NCBI RefSeq assembly: GCF_902506105.1
Contig: NZ_LR733304.1
Location: 1,202,334 to 1,266,333 of the forward strand
Direction of reading: 5' to 3'
Length of the DNA stretch: 64,000 nt
DNA from: Aeromicrobium sp. 9AM
Lineage (GTDB): Bacteria > Actinomycetota > Actinomycetes > Propionibacteriales > Nocardioidaceae
Shown here piece by piece: positions 55,579 to 64,000 of the stretch; position 1 is the stretch's first letter, and each line of letters opens with the position of its first letter. The position numbers were made by a program, and so were the translations under genes. The notes under the pieces were generated by a model. The model did no database searches and had not been told where the DNA came from. It worked only from the letters and a program-made list of their open reading frames with translations.

Positions 55579-55625
55579 TCGCGGTGGGGGTCCCCCCACG
55601 AGTTCTACGAGTAGGGGGGGGAGCG
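55579..55625. repeat. GGGGGTCCCCCC palindromic repeat, copy B
   Basis: Same blocks as copy A (50951-51000): GGTGGGGGTCCCCCC, then CGAGTTCTACGAGTAGGGG. It lies between the whiA stop and the gap promoter and may help separate their transcripts. The CGAG-TCT-CGAG core keeps its pairing despite base changes. Confidence 0.6.
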
Positions 55626-55639
55626 CAGCGACCGAAGGA

Positions 55640-56623
55640 TCAGCCCTCGGCGAGGCGCTCGTCACCGAGCGTCGCCTCTGTGTCGGGCACGCCCAGCTCC
55701 TCGGCCCGCTTGTCGGCCATCGCGAGCAGCCGGCGGATGCGACCGGCGATCGCGTCCTTGGTCAGCGCCGGCTCGTGCAGCTGTCCGAGCTCCTCGAGGC
55801 TGGCCTGGCGGTGCTCGACCCGCAGGCTGCCGGCCATCTTGAGGTGGTCGGGCACCTCCTCGCCGAGGATCTCCAGCGCCCGCTGGGCGCGCGCACCGGC
55901 GGCGACAGCAGCCCTGGCCGAGCGGCGGAGGTTGGCGTCATCGAAGTTGGCCAGCCGGTTGGCGGTCGCCCTGACCTCGCGGCGCATGCGGCGCTCCTCC
56001 CAGGCCAGCAGCGACTCATGCGCGCCGAGCCGGGTCAGGAGCGCACCGATCGCCTCACCGTCACGGATGACGACGCGATCGACGCCACGCACCTCGCGCG
56101 CCTTGGCGCTGATGCCCAGGCGACGGGCGGCGCCGACCAGTGCGAGTGCCGCCTCGGGGCCAGGGCAGCTGACCTCGAGGGCCGACGAGCGGCCCGGCTC
56201 GGTCAATGAGCCGTGTGCCAGGAACGTTCCGCGCCACGCGGCGACAGCATCGCACGACGAGCCGGAGACGACCTGGGGCGGCAGACCCCGGATGGGCCGG
56301 CCGCTGCCGTCGACGAGCCCGGTCTGGCGGGCCAGCGCCTCGCCGTCCTTGGAGACCCGCACGACGTAGTGGGTGTCCTTGCGGATGCCGGCGTTCTGCA
56401 TCACGAGGACTTCGCTCTCGTGGCCGTAGATCTCGGCGATGTCCTTGCGGAGGCGGCGGGCCGCTGCTCCGGTGTCGAGCTCGGCCTCGACGACGATGCG
56501 TCCGGAGACGATGTGGAGCCCGCCCGCGAATCGCAGGATCGACGACACCTCGGCCTTGCGGCAGCACGACTTCGTGATCGTGGTGTTGGCAAGCTCTGCC
56601 TTCACCTGAGCCGTCATTGCCAT
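55640..56623 (-). CDS. whiA: Sporulation/cell-division regulator WhiA
   Basis: Protein of 327 residues. It has an N-terminal LAGLIDADG-like domain ([36 protein letters not shown]) and a C-terminal helix-turn-helix ([34 protein letters not shown]). In Streptomyces WhiA acts with WhiB on septation genes. Most actinobacteria keep it even without sporulation, next to uvrC-rapZ-yvcK. The start may be ATG 56623 or ATG 56617 ([12 protein letters not shown]), which aligns with homologues. Confidence 0.95.
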   Translation of the reverse strand: MAMTAQVKAELANTTITKSCCRKAEVSSILRFAGGLHIVSGRIVVEAELDTGAAARRLRKDIAEIYGHESEVLVMQNAGIRKDTHYVVRVSKDGEALARQTGLVDGSGRPIRGLPPQVVSGSSCDAVAAWRGTFLAHGSLTEPGRSSALEVSCPGPEAALALVGAARRLGISAKAREVRGVDRVVIRDGEAIGALLTRLGAHESLLAWEERRMRREVRATANRLANFDDANLRRSARAAVAAGARAQRALEILGEEVPDHLKMAGSLRVEHRQASLEELGQLHEPALTKDAIAGRIRRLLAMADKRAEELGVPDTEATLGDERLAEG

Positions 56624-56674
56624 GCGGCCGAACCCCTGTCTGTCAACGTCTTGTTCTGGGAGAAGAGTGTCACT

Positions 56675-57652
56675 CTATGCCGTCCTCATGACCCTGGCGA
56701 AGGCGGCTGCGAGCCGTCCTGGGTCGTGCTGGTCCGATCCTGGGCTGGCCGCCACGTCCGCGACATACAACCGCGCACCGAGCGACCGGGCCGTCGACTC
56801 CAGCGTGCCACGCGTGTCAACGAGGCTGGTGTCGGCGATGACAGCATCCAACCCGAGTTCGGGCGCGTGCGCGGCCAAAACCTCGAGATGGTCCGTGGGT
56901 GTGAGTCCTTCGGTCTCGCCCTCCTGCTCGAGCAGGTTGAGCACCAGGATGCGCTTGCCGTTGGTCTTGGTGAGGGCGTCGCGCAGCCCAGGGACGAGCA
57001 ATGTCGGCATGACGCTGGTGAACCAGGACCCGGGGCCGACGACAACCCAGTCGGCGGCCTCGACGGCTGCCACCGCCTCTGGGCAGGCCGGCGGGTCGCT
57101 CGGGTCGAGGCGGACGCTGACGACCTGACCGTCCGTCGATGACACCTCGACCTGCCCGCGTACGAGCGTCAGCCGGTCGGGAGCCGAGCGCAGGTGCACG
57201 TCGGCCTCGATGTCGAGCGGCACGGCGGCCATGGGCAGCACCCGGCCCTGCGCGCCGAGCAGCTCGCCGACGAGGTCGAGCCCCGTCACGTGGTCGCCGA
57301 CCTGGTCCCAGATCGCGGCGATCAGCAGGTTGCCAACGGCGTGGTCCTTGAGCGGGCCGTTGCCGGAGAACCGGTGCTGCAGGACCGCCGCCCACGTGCG
57401 GCCCCAGTCGTCGTCCCCACAGAGGGCGGCCAATGCCATGCGGAGGTCGCCAGGCGGCAGCCCACCCAGCTCAGCGCGGATGCGGCCGGACGATCCACCG
57501 TTGTCGGCGACCGTCACGACTCCGGTGAGGTCGGTCGTCAGCCGGCGCAGCGCGGACAGGCTCGCCGCGAGGCCGTGCCCGCCGCCGAGCGAGACGACCT
57601 TGAGGTCACCCTCGGCACGCCCGGCGACATGCGCAGGTCGCGCCGTGCTCAC
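56675..57652 (-). CDS. yvcK: Gluconeogenesis factor YvcK (UDP-GlcNAc-binding family)
   Basis: Protein of 325 residues of the CofD-like family. Seen: KVVSLGGGHGLAASLSALRR (nucleotide-sugar binding start), VVTVADNGGSSGRIRAELGGLPPGDLR, GNLLIAAIWD and VVGPGSWFTSVMPTLLVPGLRDAL. YvcK affects cell-wall precursor supply and growth on gluconeogenic carbon sources. GTG 57652 overlaps the rapZ stop (GTGA). The usual rapZ-yvcK-whiA order is kept. Confidence 0.94.
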   Translation of the reverse strand: MSTARPAHVAGRAEGDLKVVSLGGGHGLAASLSALRRLTTDLTGVVTVADNGGSSGRIRAELGGLPPGDLRMALAALCGDDDWGRTWAAVLQHRFSGNGPLKDHAVGNLLIAAIWDQVGDHVTGLDLVGELLGAQGRVLPMAAVPLDIEADVHLRSAPDRLTLVRGQVEVSSTDGQVVSVRLDPSDPPACPEAVAAVEAADWVVVGPGSWFTSVMPTLLVPGLRDALTKTNGKRILVLNLLEQEGETEGLTPTDHLEVLAAHAPELGLDAVIADTSLVDTRGTLESTARSLGARLYVADVAASPGSDQHDPGRLAAAFARVMRTA

Positions 57653-58512
57653 TCGCGCCCCAGGTCGCGGTGGACCACCAGAGTGCGTACGCCGTGGGCG
57701 CGCAGCCGCTCGGCGAACGCCTCGGACATCGCAACGCTGCGGTGGCGCCCGCCGGTGCAACCGATGGCGATGGTCAGGAAGTGCTTGTCCTCGCGCAGGT
57801 AGCCGTCGGTCAGGAGGGCGACGAGGCCCTCGTACTGCTCGAGGAACTGCGACGACCGGGGCTGGCGCAGGACGTAGTCGCGCACGGGCTGGTCGAGGCC
57901 GCTCATCGGCCGCAGCTCGTCGACCCAGAACGGGTTGGGCAGGAAGCGCAGGTCGGCGACCATGTCGGCGTCGATCGGCAGGCCGTACTTGAACCCGAAC
58001 GACATCACCGAGGCGCGCAGGCCACCGGAGTCGGGATCCTCGAACGCCGCCCGCACGCGTTGGCCCAGCTGGTGCACGTTGAGGTTGGACGTGTCGACCA
58101 CGATGTCGGCCCGGCCGCGGATGCGGTTGAGGAGCTCGCGTTCGCGCTCCAGACCGTCGACCAGCCTGCCCTCGAGGCTCAGGGGGTGCGGGCGGCGGGC
58201 GGCCTCCTGGCGGCGTACGAGGACCTCGTCGGCCGCCTCGAGATAGAGGATCTTGGTGTGGACACCGTTGTCGCGCAGGTCCTCGAGCGCCTCGACCAAC
58301 CCGCCGAAGAACTGCCGCGAGCGCGCGTCGACCACGACGGCGAGCCGGTCGATGTCCTTGGACTCCTGCACCGTCTCGACGGCCTGGGACAGCAGGCCGG
58401 GCGGCAGGTTGTCGATGACGTAGTAGCCGAGCTTCTCGAGCACCTTGGCCGCTGAGCCTCGCCCTGCTCCGGTCATGCCGGTGACGAGCACGAACTGCGT
58501 CAAGGTGGTCAA
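57649..58512 (-). CDS. rapZ: RNase adapter protein RapZ
   Basis: Nucleotide-binding protein of 287 residues. The N-terminal P-loop is [27 protein letters not shown]; Arg replaces the first Lys, as in other actinobacterial members. The C-terminal part has [24 protein letters not shown] and [18 protein letters not shown]. In E. coli it directs RNase E to a small RNA controlling GlmS; the actinobacterial role is unclear. The ATG overlaps the uvrC stop (ATGA). Confidence 0.94.
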   Translation of the reverse strand: MTTLTQFVLVTGMTGAGRGSAAKVLEKLGYYVIDNLPPGLLSQAVETVQESKDIDRLAVVVDARSRQFFGGLVEALEDLRDNGVHTKILYLEAADEVLVRRQEAARRPHPLSLEGRLVDGLERERELLNRIRGRADIVVDTSNLNVHQLGQRVRAAFEDPDSGGLRASVMSFGFKYGLPIDADMVADLRFLPNPFWVDELRPMSGLDQPVRDYVLRQPRSSQFLEQYEGLVALLTDGYLREDKHFLTIAIGCTGGRHRSVAMSEAFAERLRAHGVRTLVVHRDLGRE

Positions 58513-60452
58513 CTGTCCTCCAGGATCTCGCCGGTTGCCGTGTTGACGGCCGGTACCTGCTCGCCGGTCGCGAGCGCCTCCACGATGGATTGTGCCGTAG
58601 CCGCGCCGATGCCGGGCACGGTTGCGATCTCTTCTGCTGTCGCCGCTCGCAGCTTCTTGACCGAGCCGAACGTCTTGAGCAGCGCCTTGCGCCGCGCGGG
58701 GCCCAGGCCGGCGACCGGGTCGAGCACGCTCTCGATCATCGACTTGCTGCGCCGGCCGCGGTGGTGCGTGATCGCGAAGCGGTGCGCCTCGTCGCGCAGG
58801 CGCTGCAGCAGGTAGAGACCCTCGCTCGTGCGCGGCAGGATCACCGGGTCCTCGTCGTCGGGCAGCCAGACCTCCTCAAGGCGCTTGGCCAGGCCCACGA
58901 GGGCGATGTCCTTGATGCCGAGCTCCTGCATCGCGGCGTGTGCCGCAGCGACCTGCGGCGGCCCACCGTCGACGACCACGAGGGCCGGTGTGTAGGCGAA
59001 GCGGCGGGGCTTGCCGGTCTCGGGATCGATGCCCGGGCCTTCCTCGTCGTTGCCCTCGCGCGCCTTGAGCAGCTGCGTGAACCGCCGCGTGATGACCTCG
59101 TGCATCGCGGCGACGTCGCTCTGGCCCTCGTTGCGGATCGTGAAGCGGCGGTACTCGGACTTGCGGGGCAACCCGTCCTCGAACACGACCATCGACGCCA
59201 CGGTCTCGGTGGCCCCGAGGTTGGAGATGTCGTAGCACTCGATGCGCAGCGGTGCGGTCTCGAGATCGAGCGCCGCCTGGATCTCCTCGAGCGCGAGGCT
59301 CCTGGCCGTGAGGTCGGAGGACCGCTTCATCTTGTGGCGCATGAGGGACTGCTTGGCGTTCTGCTCGACGGTCTCCATGAGCGCTCGCTTGTCGCCCCGC
59401 TTGGGCACCCGGATCGTGACCGGGCCCTCTCGGCGCTCGCTCAGCAGCTCGGTGACCGTCGCGGCGTCGGCCGGCAGGGTCGGCACGAGCACCTCGCGCG
59501 GGATCGCCGAAGCCGCCGAGTCCTCGTAGAGGGTCATGAGTGCGCTCTGCACGAGCTCGGGGAACGCGGCCTCGTCTGCCTTCTCGGCGACCCAGCCGCG
59601 CTGACCGCGGATGCGGCCGCCGCGCACGGAGAAGATCTGCACCGCGACCTCGAGCGGGTCGTCGACGAAGCCCAGCACGTCGGCGTCGGTGCCGTCGCCG
59701 AACACGACGGTCTGCTTCTCCAGCACCCGCCTCAGGGCACCGAGGTCGTCGCGGAGCTTGGCGGCGAGCTCGTACTCCTCGTTGTCCGACGCCTCCTGCA
59801 TCCGCTGCTCGATGCGCCTGGTGAATCCCGCGGTCTGGCCGCCCATGAAGGCCAGGAAGTCGTTGACGATCGCACGGTGCTCGTCGGCGTCGACCCGGCC
59901 CACGCACGGTGCCGCGCACTTGCCGATGTCGCCGAGCAGGCACGGCCGGCCGATCGCCTTGGAGCGGCGGAACACGCCGGCCGAGCACGACCGCATCGGG
60001 AACACCCGAAGCAGGGTGTCGACGGTGTCGCGGATCGCCCACGCGTGACCGTACGGGCCGAAGTAGCGGACGCCCTTGCGCTGCGCGCCGCGCATGACCG
60101 TGACGCGCGGGAACTCCTCGCTGACTGTCACCGCCAGCCAGGGGTATGACTTGTCGTCGCGGTACTTGACGTTGAACCGCGGGTCGAACTCCTTGATCCA
60201 GGAGTACTCCAGCGCGAGCGCCTCGACCTCGGTGCTGACGACGGTCCACTCGACGGAGCTCGCGGTCAGGACCATCTGCTGGGTGCGCTGGTGCAGCCCC
60301 GAGATGTCCTGGAAGTAGGAGCTCAGCCGTGGGCGCAGCGACTTGGCCTTGCCGACGTAGATGACCCGGCGCTCGGCGTCACGGAACCGATAGACGCCCG
60401 GCTCGACGGGGATCTCACCGGGTGCCGGCCGATAGCTTGCGGGATCTGCCAC
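58509..60452 (-). CDS. uvrC: Excinuclease ABC subunit UvrC
   Basis: Protein of 647 residues making both incisions in nucleotide excision repair. It has an N-terminal GIY-YIG nuclease ([31 protein letters not shown]), a Cys-containing region ([30 protein letters not shown]), a UvrB-binding segment ([24 protein letters not shown]), an RNase H-like C-terminal nuclease ([30 protein letters not shown]) and HhH DNA-binding motifs. GTG 60452 is six bases after TAGGCT, whose first bases are the uvrA stop codon. Confidence 0.96.
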   Translation of the reverse strand: MADPASYRPAPGEIPVEPGVYRFRDAERRVIYVGKAKSLRPRLSSYFQDISGLHQRTQQMVLTASSVEWTVVSTEVEALALEYSWIKEFDPRFNVKYRDDKSYPWLAVTVSEEFPRVTVMRGAQRKGVRYFGPYGHAWAIRDTVDTLLRVFPMRSCSAGVFRRSKAIGRPCLLGDIGKCAAPCVGRVDADEHRAIVNDFLAFMGGQTAGFTRRIEQRMQEASDNEEYELAAKLRDDLGALRRVLEKQTVVFGDGTDADVLGFVDDPLEVAVQIFSVRGGRIRGQRGWVAEKADEAAFPELVQSALMTLYEDSAASAIPREVLVPTLPADAATVTELLSERREGPVTIRVPKRGDKRALMETVEQNAKQSLMRHKMKRSSDLTARSLALEEIQAALDLETAPLRIECYDISNLGATETVASMVVFEDGLPRKSEYRRFTIRNEGQSDVAAMHEVITRRFTQLLKAREGNDEEGPGIDPETGKPRRFAYTPALVVVDGGPPQVAAAHAAMQELGIKDIALVGLAKRLEEVWLPDDEDPVILPRTSEGLYLLQRLRDEAHRFAITHHRGRRSKSMIESVLDPVAGLGPARRKALLKTFGSVKKLRAATAEEIATVPGIGAATAQSIVEALATGEQVPAVNTATGEILEDS

Positions 60453-60461
60453 CGACCCAGC

Positions 60462-63326
<2,865 letters not shown>

Positions 63327-63376
63327 TGGCTCCCCTGAAATGATTGGCGGTTGCGGGCAGAATCTTGGCCCACTCC

Positions 63377-63399
63377 ATTGTATGGAGCAGGTCCGACAG
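63377..63399 (-). promoter_or_regulatory. uvrA promoter resembling the RecA-independent DNA-damage (PafBC) motif
   Basis: On the minus strand CTGTCGGAC (63391-63399), eight bases and TACAAT (63377-63382). The mycobacterial consensus is TTGTCRGTG-N8-TANNNT, so the core TGTCGG, the exact spacing and the -10 match. A leader of about 44 bases would result. No LexA-type GAAC-N4-GTTC box is seen. Confidence 0.55.
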
Positions 63400-63450
63400 A
63401 AACCCGCCGAGCGACCGTACGTTCGCTCACAGCGTCCTCTTCCCCTCCGG

Positions 63451-63501
63451 GCGGTGACCTAGTCGCCCATCCGTCCACCTGATGGGCGACCAGGTCACCG
63501 C
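63451..63501. repeat. Palindromic element GCGGTGACCTAG... in a divergent intergenic region
   Basis: Arms of 21 bases with one mismatch and a 9-base loop. The outer sequence GCGGTGAC-y-TAG matches the terminator at 51790-51840. Here it lies upstream of two divergent genes, so it cannot terminate either of them. Confidence 0.65.
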
Positions 63502-63529
63502 TCCGCGACGGGTCTGGCAGGCTGGGCGC

Positions 63530-64000
63530 ATGACGTACACGGGAGAGGTCGAGGTCGGCGGTCCGGCGGACGTGCAGGTGGCCGGCGACCTGATGATCAC
63601 CAAGGTCGCTGTCGGCGAGATGAACAACAACGCATACCTCTTGCGCTGCGTCCTCACCGGCGAGCAGGTTCTGATCGACGCGGCGAACGAGCTTGAGACG
63701 CTGCTCGGCCTCATCGGCAGCGACGGCCTGGCCCGGGTCATCACGACCCACCGGCACGGCGACCACTGGCAGGCGCTCGCCGCGATCGTCGAGCGCACCG
63801 GCGCGGAGACCGTCGCCGGCGAGGACGATGCTGACGAGCTCCCGGTGCCGGTGACGACCCGCGTACGTACGGGTGCCCGCGTGCGGGTCGGCTCCTGCGA
63901 GCTCGAGGTCATCGAGGTCGTCGGTCACACGCCCGGCTCGATCGTCCTGGCGTACGACGACCCCGACGGCATCGTGCACCTGTTCACCGGCGACTCGCTG
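63530..64000 (+). CDS. MBL-fold metallo-hydrolase (5' part only)
   Basis: The first 157 codons, running off the window end. The zinc-binding motif is THRHGDHW (HxHxDH), preceded by VLIDAANE and followed by the third ligand in VVGHTPGSIVLAY and the GDSL segment at the edge, matching glyoxalase II-like hydrolases. A homologue commonly neighbours uvrA in actinobacteria. ATG 63530 is preceded by CAGGCT-N6, a C-variant of the leaderless box. The substrate is unknown. Confidence 0.88.
   Translation, partial: MTYTGEVEVGGPADVQVAGDLMITKVAVGEMNNNAYLLRCVLTGEQVLIDAANELETLLGLIGSDGLARVITTHRHGDHWQALAAIVERTGAETVAGEDDADELPVPVTTRVRTGARVRVGSCELEVIEVVGHTPGSIVLAYDDPDGIVHLFTGDSL

Noticed and set aside
63451..63501. 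Hairpin first read as a terminator
   Set aside because: Both flanking genes point away from it, so nothing upstream would be terminated. Recorded as a repeat instead.

Overview
The window is high-GC DNA with short intergenic gaps, tightly overlapping operons and many GTG starts. It carries actinobacterial marker genes: rbpA, whiA, opcA, a SufR-led suf operon, DUF3099 and actinobacterial-type tkt/tal/pgi/zwf. A member of the Propionibacteriales (Nocardioides or Aeromicrobium relatives) is my best guess, but that rests on gene content and the feel of the sequence, not on a search. I found 65 protein genes (the first and last are cut by the window edges) and no tRNA, rRNA, CRISPR array, prophage or complete insertion sequence. 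No gene-free stretch reaches 300 bases; the longest is about 297 bases, at 22953-23249.

Layout. 1-23 kb is mixed housekeeping: a YpfJ-type metallopeptidase end, a CPBP protease, hrpA, FKBP, an alcohol dehydrogenase, DUF952-marR, an acyl-CoA dehydrogenase pair, def, a DUF5343 protein with a possible HEPN motif, a SpoU methyltransferase diverging from a PEBP-like gene, ABC-nfeD-SPFH, serB, an arsR/MFS pair, dodecin, DUF3099, moaA, SURF1 and an ABC-F ATPase. 23-30 kb is one tightly coupled suf operon (sufR-B-D-Rieske-C-S-U-T, transcribed leftward). 30-37 kb holds an MMPL exporter, ybaK, a DUF2786 protein and a stand-alone LigD-type polymerase, a small alarmone synthetase and an ATP-dependent ligase. 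37-44 kb holds ABC transporter-ctaA, an accessory island (RidA, two unknown proteins, a GNAT and a MITE-like element) and ctaB. 43.6-51.8 kb is the tkt-tal-pgi-zwf-opcA-pgl operon. 51.8-63.3 kb, leftward, is gap-pgk-tpi-secG-rbpA, whiA, uvrC-rapZ-yvcK and uvrA. From suf to uvrA the gene set matches the conserved actinobacterial block known in Mycobacterium tuberculosis around Rv1420-Rv1466.

How the genes work together. The glycolytic and pentose-phosphate operons converge on a strong hairpin. The Suf genes build Fe-S clusters for enzymes such as MoaA. CtaA, CtaB and a SURF1-like protein serve heme A synthesis and cytochrome oxidase assembly. UvrA and UvrC excise DNA damage, and PolDom plus LigC suggest an NHEJ-like repair route.

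The most striking non-coding signal is a recurring TANNNT-N6/7-ATG/GTG arrangement in front of at least 17 genes, which predicts widespread leaderless mRNA. Related observations are an 18-base divergent promoter with overlapping -10 boxes, four convergent gene pairs sharing one CTAG as both stop codons, paired palindromic operators, a DNA-damage (RecA-independent type) promoter motif at uvrA, a MITE-like element, and several families of palindromic intergenic repeats. I found no clearly new multi-gene system; most of the window is core genome.
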